From the NCBI GenBank assembly GCA_011526095.1, contig WYBA01000058.1, positions 1-64,000 of the forward strand: a stretch of DNA of 64,000 nucleotides, read 5' to 3'. Positions 19,937 through 27,829 of this stretch are shown in pieces (positions within the stretch are counted from its first letter, which is position 1; the number at the start of each line of letters is the position of its first letter). Below the pieces are notes generated by a model that was given only the letters and a program-made list of their open reading frames with translations, was not told the origin of the DNA and ran no database searches. The position numbers were made by a program, and so were the translations under genes. The DNA is from Myxococcales bacterium. GTDB taxonomy: Bacteria > Myxococcota_A > Polyangia > Haliangiales > Haliangiaceae.

Positions 19937-20008
19937 GGCGGTCGACCAGGCCCGAAGCGGGCCGAGAACGCCGCGACCGTACCACGCGGCGCGGGGCCGG
20001 CCGACGGC

Positions 20009-20033
20009 GGAACCGTCACGATCTCGGGACGTT
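20009..20033 (+). promoter_or_regulatory. Possible ECF-type promoter of the sigma factor operon
   Basis: GGAACC at 20009-20014 and CGTT at 20030-20033, 15 bp apart, resemble the -35/-10 of ECF-sigma-dependent promoters (GGAAC...CGTC/CGTT). It lies about 105 bp before the sigma gene and would fit autoregulation. A single match by eye; not proven. Confidence 0.35.
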
Positions 20034-20139
20034 GGAAGCGCGCTCACGAACCGCTTGGGGCGGCCGCGGCGGCCGTACGACACTGGTGGAAACCCTGAGC
20101 CATTTCGCCCCGCTGGTGGCTCTGTCCTTCGTGCCCCTC

Positions 20140-20742
20140 ATGGCCGTGCGCCATCCCACCGCCGATCTGATCGTCCTCGATGGACGCGACGGGTCGGACC
20201 GCGTCACGGACGCGGACCTGGTGCGGCGCGCCCAGGGCGGCGAGGCGTGGGCGCACGAGGCGATCTACCGGCGGCACGTCAAGCTGGTCGCGGCGACGGC
20301 GCGGCGGCTGCTGCGCAACCCCAGCGACGTCGAGGACGTCGTCCACGAGACGTTCCTGATCGCGTTCGAGCAGCTCCACCGGCTGCTCGATCCCGCGGCG
20401 CTGCGCGGGTGGCTGACGCGGATCGCGGTCAGCCGCGTCCACCGCCGGTTCCGCTGGCGCAAGGTCACCTCGCTGTTCTCCGGCGACGAGCCGGGCGCGC
20501 GCCTCGAGGACCAGGCGTCGGGCGACGCGAGCCCGGACCAGCGCGCCGAGCTGGCGCTGATCGATCGCGCGCTGGCGCGGATGCCGCTCAAGCTGCGCAC
20601 GCCGTGGGTGCTGCGGTTCGTCGTCGGGCAGCCGCTCGACGAGGTCGCGGTCGCGTGCGAGTGCTCGCTCGCGACGGTCAAGCGGCGGCTCGCCGAGGCC
20701 GAGGCGCAGGTGCGCGCGCACCTGGGGGAGGACGGCCCGTGA
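20140..20742 (+). CDS. ECF-family RNA polymerase sigma factor
   Basis: A 200-residue sigma-70-family factor. Region 2: LVRRAQGGEAWAHEAIYRRH, RNPSDVEDVVHETFLIAF. Region 4: ALARMPLKLRTPWVLRFVVG and EVAVACECSLATVKRRLAEAE (helix-turn-helix). The ATG at 20140 is the natural start; a frame open from 20032 would add 36 residues. The next gene encodes a membrane FecR-like protein, the usual cell-surface control partner. It probably directs transcription of its own operon and other envelope genes. Signal unknown. Confidence 0.88.
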   Translation: MAVRHPTADLIVLDGRDGSDRVTDADLVRRAQGGEAWAHEAIYRRHVKLVAATARRLLRNPSDVEDVVHETFLIAFEQLHRLLDPAALRGWLTRIAVSRVHRRFRWRKVTSLFSGDEPGARLEDQASGDASPDQRAELALIDRALARMPLKLRTPWVLRFVVGQPLDEVAVACECSLATVKRRLAEAEAQVRAHLGEDGP

Positions 20743-20833
20743 GCGCCGCGAACGGAATCTGGGTCCGATGGAGCTCGGGCGGGCGTCCTCGCCCGGCCGA
20801 GCGATCGACCTACGGCCGGACGGAGGTCCGGCC

Positions 20834-22120
20834 ATGAGCGCGCCGCACGACCCCACGCTGCCCGAGCGCGCGCCGCTCGACGGCGTGCTCGAGGCGCCGA
20901 TCGACGAGGAGCGGATCGCCGCGACGTGGCAGCGCGTCGTCGAGGCGCGCGCCGGTCGCCCCCGCCCGCGCCGCGTGTGGATGCCGGTGGCGGCGCTCGC
21001 CGCGGCGGCCGCGCTGGTCGTCGGCTACGTCGCCCTCGACCGCGACGGCGCGCGCCCCGCGGCCGGGCCGCTCGCCAGCCGCGACGGCGCGTCGCTGGCG
21101 ATCGGCGCCGAGGTCGCGTCGACCGGCGTCACGCGCGAGCTGAGCTTCGACGACGGCTCGCAGGTCACGCTCGCGCCCGAGGCGCGGCTCGAGGTCCTCG
21201 CCAACGACGGCGCGCACTTCGTCAGCCTGCTCGACCGCGCGAGCGCGCGGTTCTCGGTCCGCCCGGGCGGGCCGCGGCGGTGGTCGATCGAGACCGCGCT
21301 CGCCACGGTCGAGGTCGTGGGCACCGTGTTCACCGTCGACCCGCAGGCGGACCGCCTGGTCGTCACCGTCGAGAAGGGCCTCGTCGTCGTGCGCGGCGAG
21401 CGCGTCCCCGGCCGCGTCGTCAGCCTCGGCGCCGGCGAGCGGCTCGAGGTCCTCGCCGACGCGCCGCGCGCCGCCGACGCGCCCGCGCCCGCCCCCGCCC
21501 CGTCCACCGACGCCGTCGCCACCGCCCCGGCGCCGGCTCCGTCCCCCGAGGTGCCCGTCGCGGTCCCCGGCGCCATCGTGCCTCCCTCCTCGGAGACGCC
21601 GGCGGCCGCGGCGGGCACGCCTCCTCGCCGCGCCGAGCCCGCGCGCGCCCCGGCGCCGCGCGACGACGCCGCGCGGGTGCGCGACGACGCCCGCGCGCTG
21701 GCCGGCGACGACGCCGGGCCCGCGGGCGCGGACGCGCCGGCGCTCGCGCCCGAGGCCGCGCTGCGCGAGGCCGACGCCCTGCGCCAGGCCGGCGACGCGC
21801 GCGCCGCCGCCGCCGTGCTCGAGCGCGCGATCGCCGCCGGCGGCGACGACGCGGCCGTCGGGCTCGCCGCGTTCACGCTCGGCCGGATCGCGCTCGACGC
21901 GCTCGACCAGCCCGAGCGCGCCGCTCGCGCGTTCGCGCGCGTGATCGAGCTCGGCACCCCGGCCGGGCTGCTCGAGGACGCCTACGCCCGACGCGCCGAC
22001 GCGCTGCTCCGCGCCGGCCGCACCGCCGACGCGCGCGCCGCGATCGACGCGTACGCGCGCGCCTACCCGCAGGCCCGGCGCCTCGCCGCGCTGCGCGCGA
22101 GGTTGCCGGCCGATCCATGA
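20834..22120 (+). CDS. FecR-like membrane regulator with TPR-type C-terminus
   Basis: A 428-residue single-pass protein. CGGAGG before the ATG supports the start. A cytoplasmic N-terminus of about 48 residues (DEERIAATWQRVVEARAG) is followed by a membrane helix (about 49-68) and a FecR domain (about 85-205: DGSQVTLAPEARLEVL, TALATVEVVGTVFTV, VVTVEKGLVVVRGERV). A long Pro/Ala linker follows, then helical TPR-like repeats (about 310-428: LREADALRQAGDARAAAAVL, YARRADALLRAGRTADARAAI). FecR proteins sense an envelope signal and control the ECF factor encoded just upstream. The TPR part is an addition common in myxobacterial versions. It is coupled to the next gene (ATGA). Confidence 0.85.
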   Translation: MSAPHDPTLPERAPLDGVLEAPIDEERIAATWQRVVEARAGRPRPRRVWMPVAALAAAAALVVGYVALDRDGARPAAGPLASRDGASLAIGAEVASTGVTRELSFDDGSQVTLAPEARLEVLANDGAHFVSLLDRASARFSVRPGGPRRWSIETALATVEVVGTVFTVDPQADRLVVTVEKGLVVVRGERVPGRVVSLGAGERLEVLADAPRAADAPAPAPAPSTDAVATAPAPAPSPEVPVAVPGAIVPPSSETPAAAAGTPPRRAEPARAPAPRDDAARVRDDARALAGDDAGPAGADAPALAPEAALREADALRQAGDARAAAAVLERAIAAGGDDAAVGLAAFTLGRIALDALDQPERAARAFARVIELGTPAGLLEDAYARRADALLRAGRTADARAAIDAYARAYPQARRLAALRARLPADP

Positions 22121-23172
22121 CGGCGCGGCTGGCCGCGTGGCTCGTCGGCGGCGTCGTGCTCGGCGCCGCGACGACCGCGCGCGCCCAGCCGCGGATCGAC
22201 ACCTCGCGCTGCCCCAGCTTCACCGCCGACGACGCGCGACGCGCGGTGGTTGCCGAGCTCGGCGCGGTCGGGCGCGATCGCGAGGCCCGGCTCACCGAGC
22301 TGACCGTCGTCGTCGAGTGCCCCGACGCGATCACCGCGCGGGTGCGGGTCGAGCCGGCCCCCGACGACGAGCCCGCGCGCGTGCTCGATCTCGGGGACAT
22401 GCCGGGCGAGCTGCGGCTGCGCGTCGTCGCGCTCGCCGCCGCGGAGCTGATCGACGTCGCGCTGACGCGACCCGTGCAGCTCGACGACGCGCCCGCGGGC
22501 CCGCCGCCGCCGCCCGAGGAGCTCGGCCCGCGTGGTGAGGGCGGGCAGGACGCGCAGGCGCTCGCCGGCGGCGCGCCCGGCGGGGCGACCCGCCGCCCCC
22601 GCCGCGTCGCCGCCGCGTCGCCTCCCGGGGACGCGGTCGCGCAGATCGATCGAACCGGGCGCCGCGGCCGCGCCGCGTCGCCGGGCGCCGCGCAGCTCCA
22701 CGTCCGCGGCGGCGTGCGCAGCTTCCTCGCCGCGCCGGCGCCGCTGACCGAGGTCGGCGCCGAGCTGCGCCGCGGCCGGCTCGCGCTCGACGTGTTCGGC
22801 GCGACCACCTCCGTCGACGACGAGCTCGGCTCGGTGCGCGGCGTCGTCGCGGGCGCGGGCGTGGCGTGGCAGCTCGGCTGCCGCGGCGGCGCGGGCACGT
22901 ACCTGTGCGCGCTCGCGCGCGGCGGCGCGGGGCTCGCGACCGCGCGCCCGACGTCGCTCGACGACCGGATCGTGTCCGAGGCCGCGACCGCGCCGTTCGT
23001 CGAGCTCGGGCCGCGGCTCGAGGCGCGCGTCACCCAGGGCCGGTGGCACGGCACGCTCGCCGTCGGCCTGGCGTGGTCGGCGGGGCTGATCGTCCTCGCC
23101 GAGGATCGCGAGCAGCTCCACCTCGCCGGCGCGGTGGCGACCGCGTCGCTGTCGCTGGGGTGGACGCCATGA
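22117..23172 (+). CDS. Exported protein of unknown function in sigma/FecR operon
   Basis: A 351-residue secreted protein with a signal peptide (MTARLAAWLVGGVVLGAATTARAQ). The N-terminal 100 residues (CPSFTADDARRAVVAELG, LTVVVECPDAITARVRV) resemble the small alpha/beta domain that precedes a beta-barrel-like part in many myxobacterial operons. A Pro/Gly-rich linker follows. Residues about 200-350 alternate hydrophobic residues and end in SLSLGWTP, like an outer-membrane beta-barrel. There is no close family name. It is coupled by ATGA to both neighbours, so it is part of the sigma/FecR envelope operon. Confidence 0.75.
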   Translation: MTARLAAWLVGGVVLGAATTARAQPRIDTSRCPSFTADDARRAVVAELGAVGRDREARLTELTVVVECPDAITARVRVEPAPDDEPARVLDLGDMPGELRLRVVALAAAELIDVALTRPVQLDDAPAGPPPPPEELGPRGEGGQDAQALAGGAPGGATRRPRRVAAASPPGDAVAQIDRTGRRGRAASPGAAQLHVRGGVRSFLAAPAPLTEVGAELRRGRLALDVFGATTSVDDELGSVRGVVAGAGVAWQLGCRGGAGTYLCALARGGAGLATARPTSLDDRIVSEAATAPFVELGPRLEARVTQGRWHGTLAVGLAWSAGLIVLAEDREQLHLAGAVATASLSLGWTP

Positions 23173-23870
23173 GCCGCGCGGCCGTCGCGGCCGTCGCGCT
23201 CGCGCTCGCGGCCGGCTGCACCGAGACCGCGGTCGTGCTCGAAGATCCCGACCAGCTCGTGACGAGCTGCGACGAGGCGTGGGAGCTGGCCGCGCCCGGC
23301 TGGCCGTGCGCGTTCGAGGGCAGCTGCATCCAGGACAGCCCCGAAGACCCGGCGTGCTGCTCCGACTACGCCTACTGCCGGATGGGCACGCTGGTGATCG
23401 ACACCGTGTGCGCGCCCGCGTGCGCGTGCGCCGACGACACCGCGTGCGACTACGGGCTCGAGGTGTGCACCGACCAGCGGTGCCAGGCGTGCCCGTCGAC
23501 GGAGGCGTGCGCGCCGTGCCCCGACGGCTGGCGCCGGCTCACCCGCAACGGCTGCGAGACGTGCGCGTGCGCGCCGCCGTCCGACTGCGGCCTGCCCTAC
23601 GAGCCGTGCAACGAGCCCGCGACCGACTACTGCTACCCCGGCGCGTCGTGCGGCGAGGGCTGCGATCCGTTCAGCGATCCGACGTGCTGCGCCAACGCGT
23701 GCGCGACGGCCGGCTGCGCCGAGCCGGTGCCGCTCGGCTGCGTCACGGCGTGCACCGATCCCGGCATGCCGTGCGGGCTGTGCGCGACGACGCGGTGCGC
23801 GTGCGTCGAGGGGCAGTGGCAGTGCGAGTCGAGCTGCGTCGACGAGCTGACCGCGACGTGCGTGTACTGA
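23169..23870 (+). CDS. Cys-rich lipoprotein
   Basis: A 233-residue lipoprotein (lipobox LAAGC) with more than thirty cysteines, mostly arranged in EGF-like or protease-inhibitor-like groups (CSDYAYCRMG, CAPCPDGW, NGCETCACAPP, CATTRCACVEGQWQCES). Such disulfide-rich modules occur in surface proteins of Myxococcota. Last gene of the sigma-FecR operon, joined by ATGA. Its role may be surface binding; nothing more specific is visible. Confidence 0.75.
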   Translation: MSRAAVAAVALALAAGCTETAVVLEDPDQLVTSCDEAWELAAPGWPCAFEGSCIQDSPEDPACCSDYAYCRMGTLVIDTVCAPACACADDTACDYGLEVCTDQRCQACPSTEACAPCPDGWRRLTRNGCETCACAPPSDCGLPYEPCNEPATDYCYPGASCGEGCDPFSDPTCCANACATAGCAEPVPLGCVTACTDPGMPCGLCATTRCACVEGQWQCESSCVDELTATCVY

Positions 23871-23899
23871 CCGGGCCGGGCCGGGATCGACCTTCGGGG

Positions 23900-23927
23900 G
23901 GAATTTTTTCCTGAGCTGTCTTCCGTC
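23900..23927 (+). promoter_or_regulatory. Possible promoter of the Cys-repeat lipoprotein gene
   Basis: An unusual AT-rich patch (GGAATTTTTTCC, itself a short palindrome) lies in the 112-bp gap in front of the gene at 23983. With the GTC downstream it loosely resembles an ECF-type GGAA...GTC promoter, but the spacing is not standard. A clear ribosome site, AGGAG, precedes the ATG. Confidence 0.25.
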
Positions 23928-23982
23928 GGTCGCGGCTCCTACCTCCACGCCCCCCCAACCGAGGCTTCCACAGGAGAACCCG

Positions 23983-25425
23983 ATGACCCGGCTCTTGCGC
24001 ACCTTCCTCCTCGCCGCCGCGACGACCGCGGCGGTCACGGGGTGTCAGCTCGACCTGAGCGGCACCGCCACCCCCACCGATGTCGATGGCGACGGCGTCC
24101 CCGACGACGTCGTCGACGGCGACGACGCGTACCGCGCGTGCGTGCTCGCCGTGCTCGAGGCGTGCGACGTCCTCGATCTGTCGCCCGACGAGTGCAACGG
24201 CCGGATCACCACGACCTGCGGCGGCGGCGACGACCCGGGCCAGCCGGACGACGGCTGCTACGGCGCGACGTTCGAGGCGTGCGTCGCCGAGGGCGCCGAC
24301 CCGATGTACTGCGACGGCGTCGCGCGCGAGGCGTGCGGCGGCGGCGGCGACGACCCGACCGACCCGAACCCGGGCGACGACTGCTTCACCCAGGTGTTCG
24401 ACGAGTGCATCGCGAGCGGGATCGACGCCAACGAGTGCGCCGCGTGGGCCGACTCGACGTGCGGCAACCAGCCGCCCGACGACTGCTGGCCGCGCGTGTT
24501 CGAGGAGTGCGTCGCCAGCGGGCTGCCCGAGGAGGAGTGCGCGTACTTCGCCGACGACGCGTGCGGCGGCGGCATGGACCCGGGCGATCCGGGCGTGTGC
24601 TGGGAGCAGGTCTACACCGACTGCGTGTCGTCGGGCATCCCCGAGGAGGAGTGCCTGCGCCTCGCCGACGAGAGCTGCTACGGCACGCCGCCGGGCCCGG
24701 GCGACTGCTTCGACGAGGCGTTCAACGCGTGCCTCGACGCCGGGGGCAACGAGGAGCACTGCGTCGAGTGCGCCGCGAACGCCTGCCAGGATCCGGGGTG
24801 GCCGCCGCCCGACGGCGACTGCTGGTCGCGCGCGTTCGACGAGTGCCTGATGTCCGGTGGCGACCCCGACTCGTGCACCTTCTACGCGGACCAGGTGTGC
24901 TGGGGCGAGCCCCCGCCGCCGCCCGGCGACGACTGCTGGACGATGGTGTTCGAGGACTGCCTCGCCTCGGGCCAGGACCCCGATAGCTGCGCGTTCCAGG
25001 CCGACCAGGTGTGCTGGGGCGACCCGACCGACCCGCCGCCCGGCGACGACTGCTGGACCCGTGCGTTCGACGAGTGCCTGATGAGCGGTGGCGACCCCGA
25101 CTCGTGCAGCTTCTACGCGGAGCAGGTGTGCTGGGGCGAGCCCCCGCCGCCGCCGCCCGGCGACGACTGCTGGACCGTCGTGTTCGACGAGTGCGTCAAC
25201 GCCGGCGTCGACCCGATGGAGTGCGCGGTCCAGGCCGATCAGGTCTGCTACGGCGACCCGACCGAGCCGCCGCCCGGCGACGACTGCTGGACCGTCGTGT
25301 TCGAGGACTGCGTCGCCTCGAACCTCGACCCGATGGAGTGCTCGGTCCGCGCCGACGAGATCTGCTACGGCGTGCCGCCCGGCGGCGAGGACGGCAGCGG
25401 CGGGATGGACCCGTCGAACCCGTGA
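23983..25425 (+). CDS. Lipoprotein with eleven Cys-rich ~40-residue repeats
   Basis: A 480-residue acidic lipoprotein (signal peptide, lipobox VTGC). After a Ca-binding-like VDGDGVPDD stretch it consists almost wholly of eleven tandem repeats. Each has four cysteines in the pattern D-D-C-W-x(2)-V-F-x-x-C-x(8)-C-x(3)-A-D-x-x-C-x-G, joined by Pro/Gly/Asp linkers. Repeats 7-11 are almost identical, while repeats 1-6 are diverged. Four Cys per unit suggests two disulfides in a small helical hairpin. I do not recognise the family. It is preceded by AGGAG and followed by a strong hairpin. Probably a surface stalk or adhesion/binding protein; possibly controlled by the nearby sigma factor. Confidence 0.8.
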   Translation: MTRLLRTFLLAAATTAAVTGCQLDLSGTATPTDVDGDGVPDDVVDGDDAYRACVLAVLEACDVLDLSPDECNGRITTTCGGGDDPGQPDDGCYGATFEACVAEGADPMYCDGVAREACGGGGDDPTDPNPGDDCFTQVFDECIASGIDANECAAWADSTCGNQPPDDCWPRVFEECVASGLPEEECAYFADDACGGGMDPGDPGVCWEQVYTDCVSSGIPEEECLRLADESCYGTPPGPGDCFDEAFNACLDAGGNEEHCVECAANACQDPGWPPPDGDCWSRAFDECLMSGGDPDSCTFYADQVCWGEPPPPPGDDCWTMVFEDCLASGQDPDSCAFQADQVCWGDPTDPPPGDDCWTRAFDECLMSGGDPDSCSFYAEQVCWGEPPPPPPGDDCWTVVFDECVNAGVDPMECAVQADQVCYGDPTEPPPGDDCWTVVFEDCVASNLDPMECSVRADEICYGVPPGGEDGSGGMDPSNP

Positions 25426-25452
25426 CCGGCTGACCGGCGCCGCGACTCACCA

Positions 25453-25486
25453 CGAGGGCCTGCGATCGCGAGATCGCGGGCCCTCG
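25453..25486. terminator. Bidirectional terminator hairpin
   Basis: CGAGGGCC-TGCGATC, a 4-nt loop, and GATCGCG-GGCCCTCG form a 15-bp stem with one mismatch between the convergent lipoprotein and DUF1569 genes. Confidence 0.75.
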
Positions 25487-25497
25487 CCGCGTTTCGG

Positions 25498-25914
25498 TCA
25501 CCGCGCGAGCGCGCCGAGGTGATCCGCGACGTGCATCGCGTGCAGCCGCTCGTACTGCTCGCGCGTGCACGCGCCGTACGCCAGGTGCGGCGCCAGCGCC
25601 CCCGCGTGCGCCCGGAACGCGTCGATCGCCGCGCGCAGCCGCGCGCGGCCGTCGTCGGCAGGTAGATCGCGCGGCAGCTCGGCCGCGCCGGCGATCGGTG
25701 CGGACGTGTCGTGCGTCATCGCGCCGCGGCCGAGGAACCGCCGCTTGACCAGCCGCCCGACCGTCGCGCGGAACAGCCCCGAGCGCAGCCGCGGGTAGCC
25801 GTGCACCGAGCAGTCGATGCTCTGCGCGCAGTGGGCCAGCGCCCAGCCGAGCCCGGGCGCCGCCGGCGCCTCGTCGACCGCGCGCAGCACGTCATCCAGG
25901 GTCGCGAGCGTCAC
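25498..25914 (-). CDS. DUF1569 family protein (DinB-like fold)
   Basis: A 138-residue protein with the DUF1569 pattern: WALAHCAQSIDCSVHGYP, RRFLGRGAMTHDT, RAAIDAFRAHAGALAPHLAYG and a C-terminal RLHAMHVADHLGAL. Conserved His residues at the helix ends are those that bind a metal in the DinB/YfiT-like four-helix bundle. These proteins may be small thiol-linked transferases or metal enzymes; the substrate is unknown. It is a lone gene facing away from cheD. Confidence 0.8.
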   Translation of the reverse strand: MTLATLDDVLRAVDEAPAAPGLGWALAHCAQSIDCSVHGYPRLRSGLFRATVGRLVKRRFLGRGAMTHDTSAPIAGAAELPRDLPADDGRARLRAAIDAFRAHAGALAPHLAYGACTREQYERLHAMHVADHLGALAR

Positions 25915-25987
25915 CGCGCGATTGTGCCCCGGGCCCGCACGCGGGCGCCAGCGACGCCCCGGGACACTCGAGCCCCGTCGCCAACGT

Positions 25988-26011
25988 TGACGGAGGCGTC
26001 ACGTGGCTGAC
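25988..26011 (+). promoter_or_regulatory. GTCA-N6-TGAC regulatory palindrome upstream of cheD-HDOD
   Basis: Three half-sites TGAC, GTCA, TGAC begin at 25988, 25998 and 26008, each exactly 10 bp apart. The inner pair forms GTCA-N6-TGAC as at 31482, 41505 and 45713. The centre is about 65 bp before the cheD start. Confidence 0.5.
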
Positions 26012-26072
26012 AGGGTGCGGCTCGTGGTTTCCGGGGCCTCTCGGTGGCGTGACCATTGCACCCAAGGAGGCC

Positions 26073-26621
26073 ATGCCCCTGAACTGGTCTCCCATTCCCT
26101 CGCGACAGGCCAGCCCGCGACAGGTCAGCCCGCGACAGGTCGACCCGCGTCCTCGCGTCATCCTCGTCGCGATCGGCGACGCAGAGGTTCATCACGGGCG
26201 TGGGCTCGTCTTGCGTGCGCCGATCGTGGGATCGGGCATCGTGGTCACGCTTTGGGACCCCGAGACACGGGTGATCGGGATGGCCCATGTCGTGCTGCCG
26301 ACCGCGGGCGCGCTCCCTCCGTCGCCTGCGAGCCGCCGGACGGCGCGCTGGGCCGACGTCGCGATCCCGGGGATCGTACGACGCCTGCGTGCTCTCGGTG
26401 CTCGACCAAGCGCCGTGTCGGCGCGCCTCATCGGCGCGGCGAACGGAGAAGTGCTAGGGGGAACAAGCGGAACGCTCGCTCGTATCGAACAGGAGCTCGC
26501 CAGCGCAGGCGTGAGCGTAGTCAGCCGAGTACTGGGCGGCGAGCTGCAGCGCAGCGTGAAGCTCGACGGTGAGCGGGGTGACGTCACGATCACCCTGGTG
26601 GGCGAGGAGCGCGCCAGATGA
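26073..26621 (+). CDS. CheD-like protein without the catalytic cysteine
   Basis: About 182 residues from ATG 26073 (AAGGAGG is two bases upstream; GTG 26049 is the alternative). After a repetitive SPRQVSPRQ leader the CheD fold is clear: VAIGDAEVHHG, VGSGIVVTLWDP, GMAHVVLP (catalytic His kept), ARWADVAIPGIVRRLRALGA, ARLIGAAN, VLGGELQRSVKLD. CheD deamidates chemoreceptor glutamines and binds CheC or CheY-P. Here the active-site Cys of the GSC motif is Gly (GSG), so deamidation is unlikely and a binding or adaptor role is more probable. It is coupled by ATGA to an HDOD gene and no chemoreceptor is nearby. Confidence 0.8.
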   Translation: MPLNWSPIPSRQASPRQVSPRQVDPRPRVILVAIGDAEVHHGRGLVLRAPIVGSGIVVTLWDPETRVIGMAHVVLPTAGALPPSPASRRTARWADVAIPGIVRRLRALGARPSAVSARLIGAANGEVLGGTSGTLARIEQELASAGVSVVSRVLGGELQRSVKLDGERGDVTITLVGEERAR

Positions 26622-27481
26622 TCCTCGACTCCGTGCTCCATGCACTCGAACAGCCACCTGCCGCGATCGGCGCCGCCCTCGCCGCGGTCGGGGATCCACA
26701 CCATGGCGCCGAGCTCGTGGCGACCGCGCTCGCCCACGACGGCTCGATCGGGCGGGACCTGCTGAGGGTCGGCGCCGTGGCGCGTGCGGGCTCGCCAGCG
26801 ACGCCATCGCAAGCGGCGGGGCTCCTCGGTCCAGGCACTGTGGTCGGCGTCGGACTCGCGCGGTGGCTCGCGCGCATGACGCCGCCGCACATGTGGCACT
26901 TCGGGGAGCTGGCCGCGACGTTCTGGCAGCACTGCGTCGCCGCGGGCGCGGCGGCCGCCGCCATCGCCTCAGACGCCGGGCTCGACGTGGTGGTCGCGAG
27001 CGCGGCAGGGACGCTCCACGACCTCGGGAAGCTCGCGCTCGCGCCCGAGCTCGCTCAGCAGCGACGCCGCGTCGCGCGGTGGCTCGAAGAAGGCGTGTCG
27101 ATGCGGCAGATCGAGGTGCGTCTGTGCGGCGCCGACCACGCGGTCGTGGGCGCGGCGGTCCTCGACGGATGGAAGGCATCCCCCTCGCTCGTCGAGGCGG
27201 TGCACTGGCACCACGTTCCGGAGCGCGCCCCGGCCACGCTACGGCCGTACGCCGATGTCGTCCACGTCGCCAGCGCACTCGCGCGAGCGGTCGGGTTCGG
27301 CAGCGATCTGCACGGGCTCCACCGCGGCGGAGATCCGGCGGCGACACGGCGCCTTGGCCTGTCGGCGGCGACGCTCGAGCGAGCGGCCGCGTCCACCATC
27401 GACGCAATCGCGGCGATCGAGTGGATGGGGCCGCGTCCGACCCGCCGAAGCATGCGCATCCACGCGGTCAGCGCCGTCTGA
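26618..27481 (+). CDS. HDOD-domain protein
   Basis: A 287-residue protein of HDOD type: HGAELVATALAHDGSIGRDLLRVG at the start (in two parts), ARWLARM, SAAGTLHDLGKLAL, GADHAVVGAAVLDGWKASPSLVEAV and HWHH. HDOD proteins are non-catalytic relatives of HD phosphohydrolases used in signal pathways and often associated with c-di-GMP proteins. An LHDLGK motif is retained, but the second HD-GYP signature is absent. Translationally coupled to the Cys-less CheD, so the pair is probably a complex. Confidence 0.8.
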   Translation: MILDSVLHALEQPPAAIGAALAAVGDPHHGAELVATALAHDGSIGRDLLRVGAVARAGSPATPSQAAGLLGPGTVVGVGLARWLARMTPPHMWHFGELAATFWQHCVAAGAAAAAIASDAGLDVVVASAAGTLHDLGKLALAPELAQQRRRVARWLEEGVSMRQIEVRLCGADHAVVGAAVLDGWKASPSLVEAVHWHHVPERAPATLRPYADVVHVASALARAVGFGSDLHGLHRGGDPAATRRLGLSAATLERAAASTIDAIAAIEWMGPRPTRRSMRIHAVSAV

Positions 27482-27543
27482 CCACCCCCGTGTGCTGGGA
27501 CTACCGGGCCGGCCTTCGTCGCCGCGCCCGATGCAAGGCACCG

Positions 27544-27670
27544 CGCGCGCCTCGCCACGTGCGCCTCGCTGCGGCACGCCACGCGCACCTCGCCGTGGCA
27601 CGCCACGCGCGCCTCGCCGCGGCACGCTACGTTGCCTCGCCGCGACCACGCCACGTGCGCCACGTGCGCC
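27544..27670. repeat. Degenerate ~24-bp tandem repeat in a 348-bp gene-free region
   Basis: The gap 27482-27829 holds no convincing gene. Its middle part is made of about five diverged units of roughly 24 bp around CGCCTCGCC-x-x-GGCACGCCAC. The right part (27726-27786) has several GTCA/TGAC half-sites and a 9-bp inverted repeat (CGTCAACGC at 27725, GCGTTGACG at 27753), probably the control region of the next gene. Confidence 0.7.
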
Positions 27671-27829
27671 ACGGACGCGCGCCGGCGCGCGGCGGACGTC
27701 GGCCGGCGCCCCTGCGAAGGAAGACGTCAACGCGCCGTCGAAGATCGCCATTGCGTTGACGACGTCGTCGGGAACTGACGTAGTCACGGGGGAATCGACG
27801 GTGGCCCGGGACTTGCTGAACGGTCTGAC

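Noticed and set aside
27615..27632. GGCACGCTACGTTGC, sigma-54-like
   Set aside because: The spacer is one base too long and it lies inside the 24-bp repeat array.
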